From NCBI GenBank assembly GCA_905214955.1, contig CAJMON010000001.1, positions 32,800-96,799 on the forward strand: DNA of 64,000 bases. Reading direction: 5' to 3'. Positions 24,545-32,968 of the stretch are shown piece after piece (positions within the stretch are counted from its first letter, which is position 1; every line of letters begins with the position of its first letter). The notes beneath the pieces are model-generated. The model saw nothing but the letters and a program-made list of their open reading frames with translations, searched no databases and was not told where the DNA came from. A program made the position numbers and the translations under genes. Source of the DNA: an uncultured bacterium. GTDB lineage: Bacteria; Bacillota; Clostridia; Lachnospirales; Lachnospiraceae.

Positions 24545-25705
24545 ATGGGAAAAACCTATTTTGGAAAACGGCCGGAGGAGGGCCAGGGACAGCCGCACAT
24601 GGAAATGTCGCAGAAAGCTCCCGAAAGCCCTAAGCAGGAATACGACCCGGATTATGAACCGGCAAAACGTCATTTGAAAAAGAAAAAGCGCAAATCTAAG
24701 CGGATCATCATGTTTGTGGTGGAAATCATCGTTCTTTTGATCCTGGCAGTGGTGCTGTTTGTATGGTTCAAATTTGCCAAGCTGCAGAGTGTTTCCATTC
24801 CCAAAAGCGATATTGCGGTGAATGAAGAAATTGATGCTTCTGAACAGAAAGTATTGAAAAATTATACGAATATTGCGCTGTACGGTGTGGATTCCAGAGA
24901 GGGAAGGCTGGACAGCGAGGCTCACAGCGATACCATCATTGTGGCCAGCATCAACCACAAGACAAAAGAGATCAAGCTGGTGTCTGTCTACCGGGATACC
25001 TATCTGGACAACACCAACGGAGAATACCGGAAAGCTACAGAGTGCTATTATTTTGGCGGCCCGGCTAGATCTATGAACATGCTCAATAAAAACCTGGATC
25101 TGGACATTGACAAGTATGTGACGGTGGATTTCAACATCGTGGCAGACGTGGTGGACAAGATCGGCGGCGTGGAGATCGACGTGGCAGAGGATGAAGTGGA
25201 TCTGATCAATGGCTACCAGGAAGAAGGTTCCCTGGTGACCGGAAAAGAGATTGTGCCGGTGACAGGACCGGGGCTTCAGACGTTAAACGGCCTGCAGGCG
25301 CTGTCTTACTGCCGGATCCGTTATACAACAGGAGATGACTATAAGCGGACAGAACGTCAGCGGACGGTAATCAACAAGATTTTTGAAAAAGCTGGCTCCA
25401 TGGACCTGCTCACATTAAACAGCATCATTGATACAGTATTTGGAGAAATTTCTACCAACTTAAATGTACTGGATATTTTGAATCTGGCAAAGGACATTGC
25501 CTCTTATTCCATGGGCGAGTCCACCGGATTCCCCTTTGATAAGACCACCGGAGTGGTAGGCGGTTCTGACGTGGTGATTCCGGTAAACTTAGCAGCTAAT
25601 GTATCCCAGCTTCATGCCTGGATGTTTGGTACAGACGGATATACGCCGTCTTCCACGGTTCAGAACATCAGCGATGAAATTGTCTGGGCAACAGGAGTAC
25701 AGTGA
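24545..25705 (+). CDS. LytR-CpsA-Psr (LCP) family glycopolymer ligase
   Basis: A 386-residue membrane-anchored enzyme. A basic cytoplasmic stretch (about 1-55) precedes one membrane segment (about 57-76, IIMFVVEIIVLLILAVV). The extracellular LCP domain follows: IALYGVDSREGRLDSEAHSDTIIVASIN, the basic/acidic pair in LVSVYRDTYLD, KYVTVDFNIVADVVDKIGGVEIDV, GLQTLNGLQALSYCRIRYT, and a conserved RTERQR segment. LCP enzymes transfer completed glycopolymers from undecaprenyl carriers to peptidoglycan on the outer surface. Its place after the initiating transferase and exporter indicates that this locus makes a wall-attached polymer. ATG 24545 follows AAAGGAGCAGAT. The downstream GT2 overlaps its stop. 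Confidence 0.92.
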   Translation: MGKTYFGKRPEEGQGQPHMEMSQKAPESPKQEYDPDYEPAKRHLKKKKRKSKRIIMFVVEIIVLLILAVVLFVWFKFAKLQSVSIPKSDIAVNEEIDASEQKVLKNYTNIALYGVDSREGRLDSEAHSDTIIVASINHKTKEIKLVSVYRDTYLDNTNGEYRKATECYYFGGPARSMNMLNKNLDLDIDKYVTVDFNIVADVVDKIGGVEIDVAEDEVDLINGYQEEGSLVTGKEIVPVTGPGLQTLNGLQALSYCRIRYTTGDDYKRTERQRTVINKIFEKAGSMDLLTLNSIIDTVFGEISTNLNVLDILNLAKDIASYSMGESTGFPFDKTTGVVGGSDVVIPVNLAANVSQLHAWMFGTDGYTPSSTVQNISDEIVWATGVQ

Positions 25706-25707
25706 TC

Positions 25708-26640
25708 ATGAGCCAGAAAACCATGGATGTGGTCATTCCATCCTACAAACCGGGAGAAACCTTTGACAGGTTGATGAAAAGCCTGCTGGCTTCCCGCTAT
25801 CCTATTCAAAAAATACTGGTGATGAACACGGAGCAGCAGTATTTCCCCGAAGAAAAGTACCAGGGAAATCCCAAAGTCCAGGTAATTCATTTAAAAAAAG
25901 CAGAGTTTGACCATGGCGGCACCAGAGACCGGGCAGCTAGGATGTGTACTGCAGATCTGATTTGGTTTCTGACCCAGGATGCAGTTCCGGCAGATGAGCT
26001 GGCAGCAGGAGCGCTTGCTTCGGCATTTGAAGATGAACATGTGTGGGCAGCCTACGGAAGACAGATTCCAAGAGAAGACTGCCATTTCCTGGAGCGGTAT
26101 ACCAGAAGCTTTAATTATCCGGACACCAGCAGTGTGAAATCCGCCAAAGACCTTCCAAAGCTTGGAATCAAGACCTTTTTCTGCTCTAATGTCTGCGCCA
26201 TGTACCGGAGGGACAAATATTTAGAGCTTGGCGGTTTTGAAAAGAAGACCATTTTTAATGAAGACATGATTTTTGCAGGGCATGTGATTTTGGAAGGCGG
26301 ATGGATTGCCTACCAGGCAGATGCCAAGGTCATTCATTCCCATAATTACAGCTGCATCGAGCAGATGCACCGAAACTTTGATCTGGCAGTGTCCCAGGCA
26401 GAGCATCCGGAGATTTTTGGAAAGGTCAAATCCGAAAGTGAGGGCATCCGCCTGGTAAAAAAGACAGCTGCGTGGTTGATTTCCAAGGGAAAGCCCTGGC
26501 TCATTGTGGAACTGTTTTTCCAGAGCGGCTTTAAATATCTGGGATATTTCCTTGGAAAACGCTACCAGAAGCTTCCTATGTGGATGGTAAAAAGCCTGTC
26601 CATGAACAAGGCGTATTGGCAGAAATCGTCGGAAATATGA
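25708..26640 (+). CDS. GT2 glycosyltransferase (rhamnosyltransferase-like)
   Basis: About 310 residues of a single GT2 domain: MDVVIPSYKPGETF, KAEFDHGGTRDRAA (HGGTR block), LTQDAVPADE (metal-binding region), CSNVCAMYRRDKYLELGGF and the catalytic-base-like FNEDMIFAGHVI. This HGxTR/TQDA/NED pattern is common to a family often annotated as rhamnosyltransferases. Two starts are possible: GTG 25702, overlapping the LCP stop with AGGAG four bases away, and ATG 25708, with a 10-base spacing; I use ATG 25708. It closes the glycan cluster, ahead of the htrA promoter region. The donor sugar is not shown by sequence. Confidence 0.85.
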   Translation: MSQKTMDVVIPSYKPGETFDRLMKSLLASRYPIQKILVMNTEQQYFPEEKYQGNPKVQVIHLKKAEFDHGGTRDRAARMCTADLIWFLTQDAVPADELAAGALASAFEDEHVWAAYGRQIPREDCHFLERYTRSFNYPDTSSVKSAKDLPKLGIKTFFCSNVCAMYRRDKYLELGGFEKKTIFNEDMIFAGHVILEGGWIAYQADAKVIHSHNYSCIEQMHRNFDLAVSQAEHPEIFGKVKSESEGIRLVKKTAAWLISKGKPWLIVELFFQSGFKYLGYFLGKRYQKLPMWMVKSLSMNKAYWQKSSEI

Positions 26641-26686
26641 AATTGTTTCAAACATTCTTAAAAGATTTATCACAAATTGAACACAA

Positions 26687-26714
26687 TTGACTGATAAACT
26701 CGAAAGCATAAAAG
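26687..26714 (+). promoter_or_regulatory. possible promoter for htrA
   Basis: TTGACT (26687-26692), 16-bp spacer, TAAAAG (26709-26714). The -10 is weak, so this is tentative; the AGGAGG ribosome site for htrA is at 26739-26744. Confidence 0.35.
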
Positions 26715-26752
26715 ATAAATAAAACAAACAAGCAATGCAGGAGGTAAGCAAG

Positions 26753-28372
26753 ATGTTTGATAACAATAAAAATCATGATGAATTCCATGAAGAAACCAAT
26801 ACACAGAACGAACAGGAAATTGGTCATTACGAGTACCACAAAGAAGCTCCCAAGCAGCCCCAGGATCATAAGAAGAAAAAAATGTCTTCTGCAAAATGCA
26901 CTGGAATTGCAGCAGCAGTTGCACTGATGGTAGGTGTCATTGCAGGAGCAGGACTTCAGATGAGCGGAAACATGGCTAACCGGGTTGAGGCCGCTTCCCA
27001 GTCAAGCGGTTCTCAGATCGAACAGGCCGGTACCGTGAATGACAAGAAATCTGGTAATTCCGGAGATTTCGTAAATGTTTCCCAGGAAGAGACAGAAACC
27101 TCTTCTGAGACATCAACTGCAGCAGACGCTGCAGCTGATGAAGTACAGACGGCAGAGACCATGAGTGATGCAGATGGTTCTGCAGCTAGTGGAAACACCG
27201 TTGCGGATGTGGCAGAAAATTCCATGCCGTTCATGGTAGCTATCACTACCACCGGCGTAGAAGAAGTGCAGTCCTATTTCTCAGGTCAGACTTATGACCA
27301 GCAGTTTGAAGGAGCCGGCACCGGCGTTATCTTTGATGAAAATGAAGATGAGCTTCTGGTTGTCACCAACAACCACGTAATTGAAAATGCAGATACCCTG
27401 TCTGTATGCTTCTCCGCAGACCTGGATGATGATCATAAAGACGATGCAGTGGTAGAGGGACTGGTAAAAGGAACCGATTCCGCACACGATATCGCAGTTG
27501 TAGCCGTAAAACTGGCAGATATTCCGGATGATGTGAAGAGCCAGATCCGTATTGCCAGCATTGGTGATTCTACAAAGGTAAAATTAGGTGAGCAGGTTGT
27601 TGCCATCGGAAATGCACTGGGCTACGGACAGTCCGTTACCAGCGGCTATGTAAGTGCTTTAAACCGTGAAATCACAGTTGAAGGCGTGACCAACTCCATG
27701 ATCCAGACAGATGCAGCTATTAATGCAGGAAACAGCGGTGGCGCTCTGCTGAACATGAACGGTGAAGTTATCGGTATCAATTCTGCAAAAGCTTCCGCAT
27801 CTGGTGTAGAAGGTATGGGTTATGCCATCCCCACAGAAGACGTGAAACCGATCCTTGACAATCTGAAAAATGTAACGACTCGTACAAAAGTGACCGATTC
27901 CGAAGATCAGGGCTTCATGGGCATCACTCCGTATGACATTTCCGATGAAGCAAAACAGCTTTACGGCGTACCGGCAGGTGCTTATGTATACGAAGTGCAG
28001 AAAGGCTCCGCAGCTGAGGAAGCAGGCATTGTTACCGGTGATATCATTACCAAGATTGACGGTGTGACCATTTCTTCCAGAAGCGAACTGTTTGACAGAA
28101 TGGAGTATTACCGTGCAGGTGAAGAAGTGACCCTGACTGTAGAATCCAAGAATGACAACGGTGCTTATGAAGAAAAAGAAGTGACCCTGACTCTTGGAAG
28201 CCGTAATGAAGCAGTGGCAAACCAGAACGGTCAGAGTAGCCAGAACAACGGCGGCATCGATAATGGAAACGGAAATAATGGAAATAACGGCGGAAACGGC
28301 AATGGAAACAATGACGGAAACAGCGACAGTGTAAGCCCGTTCTCCCAGATGTTCCCGGATCTGTTCAACTAA
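26753..28372 (+). CDS. HtrA/DegP-like membrane-anchored serine protease with PDZ domain
   Basis: A 539-residue S1C protease for envelope protein quality control. A charged cytoplasmic N terminus precedes one membrane segment (about residues 52-72, GIAAAVALMVGVIAGAG). After a Ser/Thr-rich linker, the trypsin-like domain shows the triad H208 (NNHVIENA), D246 (AHDIAVVAV) and S328 (NAGNSGGALL). One PDZ domain follows (about 390-480: GAYVYEVQKGSAAEEAGIVTGDIITKIDG), then a low-complexity Asn/Gly-rich tail ending FPDLFN. ATG 26753 is chosen because AGGAGG sits eight bases before it; the upstream ATG at 26735 overlaps that site. A strong terminator follows. It adjoins the glycan locus but has its own transcription signals. 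The Asn/Gly tail is unusual and may be wall-spanning. Confidence 0.93.
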   Translation: MFDNNKNHDEFHEETNTQNEQEIGHYEYHKEAPKQPQDHKKKKMSSAKCTGIAAAVALMVGVIAGAGLQMSGNMANRVEAASQSSGSQIEQAGTVNDKKSGNSGDFVNVSQEETETSSETSTAADAAADEVQTAETMSDADGSAASGNTVADVAENSMPFMVAITTTGVEEVQSYFSGQTYDQQFEGAGTGVIFDENEDELLVVTNNHVIENADTLSVCFSADLDDDHKDDAVVEGLVKGTDSAHDIAVVAVKLADIPDDVKSQIRIASIGDSTKVKLGEQVVAIGNALGYGQSVTSGYVSALNREITVEGVTNSMIQTDAAINAGNSGGALLNMNGEVIGINSAKASASGVEGMGYAIPTEDVKPILDNLKNVTTRTKVTDSEDQGFMGITPYDISDEAKQLYGVPAGAYVYEVQKGSAAEEAGIVTGDIITKIDGVTISSRSELFDRMEYYRAGEEVTLTVESKNDNGAYEEKEVTLTLGSRNEAVANQNGQSSQNNGGIDNGNGNNGNNGGNGNGNNDGNSDSVSPFSQMFPDLFN

Positions 28373-28424
28373 AGGAACACGAATAAAAATAGACAAAACA
28401 AAAGAAAATAGAAGCAGGAGAATT

Positions 28425-28470
28425 AAGCTCCGGGGCAGACACCCCGGAGCTTCTTCCGCTTTTCTTTTTT
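28425..28470 (+). terminator. intrinsic terminator after htrA
   Basis: Perfect 11-bp stem AAGCTCCGGGG (28425-28435) with CCCCGGAGCTT (28442-28452), six-base loop, then a T-rich run to 28470. Confidence 0.88.
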
Positions 28471-28504
28471 GCGGGCAGGCAGAGGCTGTTTAGAAAATAT
28501 TCAC

Positions 28505-28533
28505 TTGTGTGCGGCGGGGTTTTCGGATATAAT
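28505..28533 (+). promoter_or_regulatory. promoter for clpX
   Basis: TTGTGT (28505-28510), 17-bp spacer, TATAAT (28528-28533), 36 bp before the ATG at 28570. It overlaps the apparent upstream extension of the clpX frame, which argues against a longer protein. Confidence 0.7.
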
Positions 28534-28569
28534 CAGACCATAGGTTATTTTGCGAAAAGAGGTAAATTT

Positions 28570-29976
28570 ATGTCAGATGAGAAAAATACGGACACACTGA
28601 CTCCTGTGGATGGCAACACTCAGGAGGAACAAGAGACCAACGGTTTCGAAGAAGTGTGCTTTATGTGCCGCCGGCCGGAGAGTGCTGCCGGAAAGCTGGT
28701 ACATCTTCCAAATCATATATGTGTATGCAGTGAATGTATGCAGAAAGCTTTTGACAGTATGAACAATGGGGGATTTCCTTATGGAGATTTGTCAAACATG
28801 CCCAATATCAGTATGATCAATCTTGGAGATCTTATGAATCCCATCCCCCAGAAACAGAAAGTAAAAAAGAAACAGCCAGAGAAAGAGCCGAAAAAGGCCT
28901 TTGATATAAAGTCAATCCCGGCACCCCATAAGATCAAAGCAGGACTGGATGATTTCATCATTGGACAGGATCATGCCAAAAAAGTAATTTCTGTAGCGGT
29001 ATACAACCACTATAAGCGTGTGGCAGGCGACCCGGACGGTGATGTGGAGATTGAGAAGTCCAATATGCTGATGATTGGGCCTACCGGATGTGGAAAGACC
29101 TATCTGGTAAAGACTCTGGCAAAGCTTCTGGATGTGCCCCTGGCCATTGCAGATGCAACGTCCCTGACAGAAGCAGGTTATATTGGAGATGATATCGAGA
29201 GTGTGATTTCCAAGCTTCTTGCAGCAGCGGACAATGATGTGGAAAAGGCAGAACGGGGAATTGTGTTTATTGACGAGATTGACAAGATCGCTAAGAAGAA
29301 AAACACAAACCAGCGGGATGTCAGCGGTGAATCGGTTCAGCAGGGAATGTTAAAACTCTTAGAGGGCAGTGAAGTGGAAGTGCCGGTAGGGGCTACCAGC
29401 AAAAATGCTATGGTGCCTATGGCAACGGTAAATACCAAAAATATTCTTTTTATCTGCGGAGGAGCGTTCCCAGGACTGGAAGATATCATCAAGGAACGGT
29501 TAAACAAACAGGCATCCATCGGATTTCAGGCAGATCTGAAGGATAAGTATGATGAAGATCCGGCAATTCTGGAGAAAGTCACCCTGGACGATATCCGTGC
29601 ATTCGGAATGATCCCGGAGTTTATAGGAAGACTTCCGGTGATTTTTACCCTGCAGGGACTGACACAGGAGATGCTGGTGAAGATCCTGAAAGAGCCGAAA
29701 AATGCCATTTTGAAACAGTATCAGAAACTTTTGGCCATGGATGAAGTTCAGCTGGAATTTGAAGAAGATGCATTAAAGAGCATTGCGGCGAAGGCACTGG
29801 AGAAAAAAACAGGTGCCAGAGCACTTCGTGCGATTATTGAGGAATTTATGCTGGATATCATGTATGAGATTCCCAAAGATGACAACATCGGTGAGGTAAT
29901 TATCACCAGGGATTATATTGAACATAAAGGCGGTCCGCGGATTATTATGCGGGGTGTTCCGGCACTTCAAGGATAA
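28570..29976 (+). CDS. clpX: ClpX-type AAA+ unfoldase
   Basis: A 468-residue hexameric ATPase that unfolds proteins for ClpP. The N-terminal zinc domain has CFMC and CVCSEC (four cysteines, about 27-60). Walker A is GPTGCGKT (the more usual form is GPTGSGKT), the first pore loop is GYIG where GYVG is typical, Walker B is IVFIDEID, and the arginine-containing sensor region is GARALRAIIEE. IGF in the segment KQASIGFQ fits the loop that docks ClpP. ATG 28570 follows AAAGAGGTAAATTT. There is no clpP or lon neighbour, unlike the standard clpP-clpX(-lon) arrangement, so this may be a second, divergent ClpX in the genome (inference). It is followed by rpoD with its own promoter. Confidence 0.9.
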   Translation: MSDEKNTDTLTPVDGNTQEEQETNGFEEVCFMCRRPESAAGKLVHLPNHICVCSECMQKAFDSMNNGGFPYGDLSNMPNISMINLGDLMNPIPQKQKVKKKQPEKEPKKAFDIKSIPAPHKIKAGLDDFIIGQDHAKKVISVAVYNHYKRVAGDPDGDVEIEKSNMLMIGPTGCGKTYLVKTLAKLLDVPLAIADATSLTEAGYIGDDIESVISKLLAAADNDVEKAERGIVFIDEIDKIAKKKNTNQRDVSGESVQQGMLKLLEGSEVEVPVGATSKNAMVPMATVNTKNILFICGGAFPGLEDIIKERLNKQASIGFQADLKDKYDEDPAILEKVTLDDIRAFGMIPEFIGRLPVIFTLQGLTQEMLVKILKEPKNAILKQYQKLLAMDEVQLEFEEDALKSIAAKALEKKTGARALRAIIEEFMLDIMYEIPKDDNIGEVIITRDYIEHKGGPRIIMRGVPALQG

Positions 29977-30014
29977 AGAGGTTTTTCCATTTTCCGGAAA
30001 AACAGCCGGGAAAG

Positions 30015-30043
30015 TTGACAGGGAATGTCAAAAATGGTATGGT
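30015..30043 (+). promoter_or_regulatory. promoter for rpoD
   Basis: Perfect TTGACA (30015-30020), 17-bp spacer, TATGGT (30038-30043), 35 bp before the ATG. Confidence 0.75.
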
Positions 30044-30078
30044 ATCCGTAAGAACGTGTTGGCGAGGAGAATAAAATT

Positions 30079-31209
30079 ATGGATGATTTACAGCAGGAAC
30101 AGTTTACAAAAGCGCTGCTGGGACTGGTTGACCTGGCAAAAAGCAAGAAAAATGTTCTGGAATACAGTGAGATAAACGATGCATTCCGTGGGCTGGAACT
30201 GTCTGAAGACAAGCTGGATCTGGTTCTGGAATATCTGGATAAGCTTCACATTGATATTATGAATACCAGTGTGGACGGCAGCAAACAGGATGATCTGCTG
30301 TTAGACAGCGAAGATGACATCATTCTGGATGATGAAGATGAAGTGGAGATCATTGATGATGTAGACGTACTGGAGGGTGTCAGCACAGAAGACCCGGTAC
30401 GTATGTATCTGAAAGAGATCGGAAATGTTCCCCTTTTAAGTACAGAAGAAGAGATTGAGCTGGCAAAGAGAGTGGAGCAGGGAGACGAAGAAGCGAAAAA
30501 GAAGCTGACAGAGGCAAACCTGCGTCTGGTAGTCAGCATTGCAAAGAAATATGTAGGCCGTGGTATGCCGTTTCTGGATCTGATCCAGGAAGGAAACATG
30601 GGACTGATGAAGGCAGTGGACAAGTTTGACTATTCCAAGGGCTACAAGTTCAGTACCTATGCGACCTGGTGGATTCGTCAGGCCATTACCAGAGGAATCG
30701 CAGATACAGGAAGAACCATCCGTGTGCCGGTACATATGGTGGAGACGATCAACAAGACTCTGCGTATGACCAGAACCCTGCTGCAGGAGCTGGGACGGGA
30801 ACCGACCCCGGAAGAAGTGGCAGAGCGGCTGAATGTGCCGGTGGCACGTGTACGCGAAGTGCTGAAGATTTCCAGAGATCCGGTTTCTCTGGATACCCCC
30901 ATTGGTGAGGAAGATGACAGCCATTTAGGCGATTTCATCGAAGATGATTCTGCACTTTCACCAGCGGATTCTGCAGCATTTTCCATGCTTCGTGCAGAAC
31001 TGAGTACTGCGCTGGAATCTTTGACAGACCGTGAGCGCCAGGTAGTACGCCTGCGTTTTGGACTGGAAGATGGACGGGCAAGAACCCTGGAAGAAGTAGG
31101 AAAGGAATTTAACGTTACCCGTGAGCGTATTCGCCAGATCGAGGCGAAAGCGCTGCGCAAACTGCGTCATCCTTCCAGAAGCAAACGTTTGAAGGATTTC
31201 CTGATTTAA
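30079..31209 (+). CDS. rpoD: primary RNA polymerase sigma factor (sigma-70/SigA)
   Basis: A 376-residue group 1 sigma factor. Region 1.1 is acidic (about 1-95, with a D/E-rich run). Region 1.2 is VRMYLKEIGNVPLLSTEEEIELAKRVEQGD. Region 2 has NLRLVVSIAKKYVGRGMPFLDLIQEGNMGLMKAVDKFDY and YKFSTYATWWIRQAITRGIAD, the melting and -10 recognition segment. Region 3 is HMVETINKTLR, and region 4 ends VTRERIRQIEAKALRKLRHPSRSKRLKDFL, the -35 helix-turn-helix typical of housekeeping sigma factors. Length matches Firmicute SigA. ATG 30079 follows GGCGAGGAG. The usual dnaG partner is not adjacent. A strong bidirectional terminator follows. Confidence 0.97.
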   Translation: MDDLQQEQFTKALLGLVDLAKSKKNVLEYSEINDAFRGLELSEDKLDLVLEYLDKLHIDIMNTSVDGSKQDDLLLDSEDDIILDDEDEVEIIDDVDVLEGVSTEDPVRMYLKEIGNVPLLSTEEEIELAKRVEQGDEEAKKKLTEANLRLVVSIAKKYVGRGMPFLDLIQEGNMGLMKAVDKFDYSKGYKFSTYATWWIRQAITRGIADTGRTIRVPVHMVETINKTLRMTRTLLQELGREPTPEEVAERLNVPVARVREVLKISRDPVSLDTPIGEEDDSHLGDFIEDDSALSPADSAAFSMLRAELSTALESLTDRERQVVRLRFGLEDGRARTLEEVGKEFNVTRERIRQIEAKALRKLRHPSRSKRLKDFLI

Positions 31210-31266
31210 CGATACCAGTGCTGTGTGCAGCAGGGAGTAATTCGTATGGTATTGTATAAGCAACGA

Positions 31267-31314
31267 AAAAAAGATACTGCATTTCCCCAAAAGGAGATTT
31301 GCAGTATCTTTTTT
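31267..31314. terminator. bidirectional terminator between rpoD and the minus-strand transporter genes
   Basis: A 15-bp stem pairs 31267-31281 (AAAAAAGATACTGCA) with 31300-31314 (TGCAGTATCTTTTTT), giving T tracts in both directions. It serves rpoD on the plus strand and the wbqC-SMR operon on the minus strand. Confidence 0.9.
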
Positions 31315-31331
31315 GCATGAATTGCAGCCCA

Positions 31332-31685
31332 TCAGAATTTCAGGGAATAAATGAAAATGCCAAGTAAAATCACAGCAATTCCAGCTGCTTTTTTCCGGGT
31401 AAACTGTTCTTTTAACAGAAAATATCCCATCACAGAGACATAAATGTAGCTGGTAGATTCCAGAATCGGCTGCATGGAAAGGGGCACCGTGCGCAGAGCC
31501 AGCATGGTCAGGATCGTGGAAACCAGAAAAATGCTGTATGCGGTAATTACCCACGGATTTAAATATTCCTTGAGCTTGGTTGGATAGTGCTTCTCAGCTG
31601 CTTTTTTCAGAAGAATCTGGGACACGGCGGAAATAAACACTGAAAAAAGCAGGAGCAGAACGGAAAACGTCATGGAATCATTCAT
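31332..31685 (-). CDS. half-size SMR/EamA-type membrane protein, subunit 2 of a pair
   Basis: A 117-residue, four-segment hydrophobic protein. Features are LLLLFSVFISAVSQILLKKAAEKH at the N terminus (the SQILLKKA pattern is common in EamA/SMR proteins such as ArnE and EmrE), SMQPILESTSYIYVSVMGYFLLKEQFTRKKAAGIAVILLGIFIYS at the C terminus, including the LKE-x-TRKK loop. It lies in the cytoplasmic membrane and probably pairs with the equal-length protein encoded just upstream, whose 3' end overlaps its start by 8 bp. Such pairs can be drug exporters or, as with ArnE/ArnF, lipid-linked sugar flippases. The glycan-related neighbours favour the second, by inference. Confidence 0.8.
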   Translation of the reverse strand: MNDSMTFSVLLLLFSVFISAVSQILLKKAAEKHYPTKLKEYLNPWVITAYSIFLVSTILTMLALRTVPLSMQPILESTSYIYVSVMGYFLLKEQFTRKKAAGIAVILLGIFIYSLKF

Positions 31686-32031
31686 TGCTGGTCACCACCA
31701 GATAAATGCCAAAGAATATGACTGCCGCCCCAAGGATCATATTCCAGGTGATTTTTTCCTGAAAAAAGAGTGCGCCCCAGATCATGCCCCAAACTAAGGA
31801 GACTCCTTTGTTTGCATAGGCAAAGGTCAGCGGCAGATAGTGGAGAATCTGCTGCCAGACAAAGGCATAGCCTACCATAATCAGAAGAACCAGCCCATAA
31901 TAAAAGCAAAATGGCAGAGAGAGAAACGTCTGTCTGGCGGCCATTTTAGAAGCCACGCCGCTTAAAGAGGAAAACAGCAGAGAAAGCTGCAATGCCAGAA
32001 AAACTTTTCCGTTTACGGCAGGTCGTTTCAT
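31678..32031 (-). CDS. half-size SMR/EamA-type membrane protein, subunit 1 of a pair
   Basis: A 117-residue, four-segment membrane protein, the same length as its downstream partner but clearly different in sequence. It contains LFSSLSGVASKMAARQTFLSLPF, LPLTFAYANKGVSLVWGMIWGALFFQEKITWNMILGAAVIFFGIYLV. The C-terminal FQEKITW...GIYLV resembles the fourth-helix region of SMR/EamA transporters. Its start overlaps the wbqC-like gene stop by 4 bp, and its end overlaps the next gene by 8 bp, so the three are translationally coupled. A heteromeric flippase is the preferred interpretation. Confidence 0.8.
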   Translation of the reverse strand: MKRPAVNGKVFLALQLSLLFSSLSGVASKMAARQTFLSLPFCFYYGLVLLIMVGYAFVWQQILHYLPLTFAYANKGVSLVWGMIWGALFFQEKITWNMILGAAVIFFGIYLVVTSNE

Positions 32032-32756
32032 TGGAAAAGGTCACCTCCGGGATGAATGGAATCTGGGAAGCTCTTCATATAGCGGTGGGCGTCCGGACCG
32101 GTGTGGAAGATCAGATCCAGTACCGAAACCCCATGCTCAAAAGCACCGAAAGACTGGGGATATTCCGGATAGCCGCTGTAATCCATATAAGCCAGTTTCA
32201 CGTTGGCGTCAGTGAAGCACTGATCCACAATATAATCTTTGGCAGCAGGGCCGGAAAGATAAGCATCGCCGCCTGCAGAAAGGCACAAATTCACCAGACG
32301 CTCCGTTTTTCCCTCGCTTAAGGTATAGTCTGAAGACCAGGTGATTTTGGTATGAATGCCAAGAATATCGCATAGTTCTGTCAGAAAACGGTAGTTGATC
32401 TGACTTAAGTGGGTTTCTTTTTCGCAGGCTTCGTAGATGCTGCGGATGCGGTCCTCATATTCCTTAAAGAAAGGAGCCTTGCAGTAATTCAAAGAGATGG
32501 ATCTCCAGTGGTCGTGGCACCAGTCGTGATCCATAACTTCAGTTTCGTTGATTTTCTGATAGAATTTTCCTTTGTTAATCACCGTGATGGAAAGCCACTG
32601 CAGGCCGGAGGGAGTTTTGATTTTATTGCGGTTGCGCCAGTCACGGCGGGTATACTGCATGTCGTCATATAAAATAAATTCGTCCACCAGATTGATCAGG
32701 TCAAAATATCCTTTCCAGGGGATGTAATTAGACTGCAGGATTGCGATTTTTTTCAT
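32028..32756 (-). CDS. WbqC-family protein
   Basis: A 242-residue cytoplasmic protein of the WbqC family, found in many polysaccharide and sugar-modification clusters without a firmly established biochemical role. Family hallmarks are the opening KIAILQSNYIPWKGYFDLIN, then VDEFILYDDMQYTRRDWRNRNKIKTPSGLQWLSI, and the late GGDAYLSGPAAKDYI. The open frame starts 11 codons earlier, but ATG 32756 follows AAAGGAATT and begins exactly at the conserved MKKIAIL. It is the first gene of a three-gene minus-strand operon with the two SMR-like subunits, divergent from an ATP-grasp gene and ArnC-like glycosyltransferase. Confidence 0.88.
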   Translation of the reverse strand: MKKIAILQSNYIPWKGYFDLINLVDEFILYDDMQYTRRDWRNRNKIKTPSGLQWLSITVINKGKFYQKINETEVMDHDWCHDHWRSISLNYCKAPFFKEYEDRIRSIYEACEKETHLSQINYRFLTELCDILGIHTKITWSSDYTLSEGKTERLVNLCLSAGGDAYLSGPAAKDYIVDQCFTDANVKLAYMDYSGYPEYPQSFGAFEHGVSVLDLIFHTGPDAHRYMKSFPDSIHPGGDLFQ

Positions 32757-32803
32757 AGGTAATTCCTTTCTGATTGTATACTGAAACATTGTTTTTTACT
32801 GTG

Positions 32804-32868
32804 ATGTCAGGATCAAGTACATTATGGTTTCATGCTTTTGACTCTGGTACCTTTGTATCATACCATAG
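32804..32868. repeat. diverged fragment related to the right part of the 24,112-24,514 element
   Basis: GGTTTCATGCTTTTGACTCTG (32826-32846) matches 24452-24472 at 19 of 21 positions, and weaker similarity extends outwards on both sides. No terminal inverted repeat is recognisable, so it looks like a decayed copy. It lies in the divergent promoter region between the wbqC-like and ATP-grasp genes. Confidence 0.45.
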
Positions 32869-32887
32869 ATGGCGGAAAAAGAAAACA

Positions 32888-32916
32888 TTGAGATTTTGAC
32901 TTGAGAATGCTATAAT
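32888..32916 (+). promoter_or_regulatory. promoter for the ATP-grasp gene
   Basis: TTGAGA (32888-32893), 17-bp spacer, perfect TATAAT (32911-32916), 52 bp before the chosen start at 32969. The TATAAT overlaps the first ATG of the longer open frame, which therefore cannot be the start on this transcript. Confidence 0.75.
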
Positions 32917-32968
32917 GGGCAGGAACGAATTTCGGGCAGTTTTCCTGCCTTTACATGGAGTGTACAGT

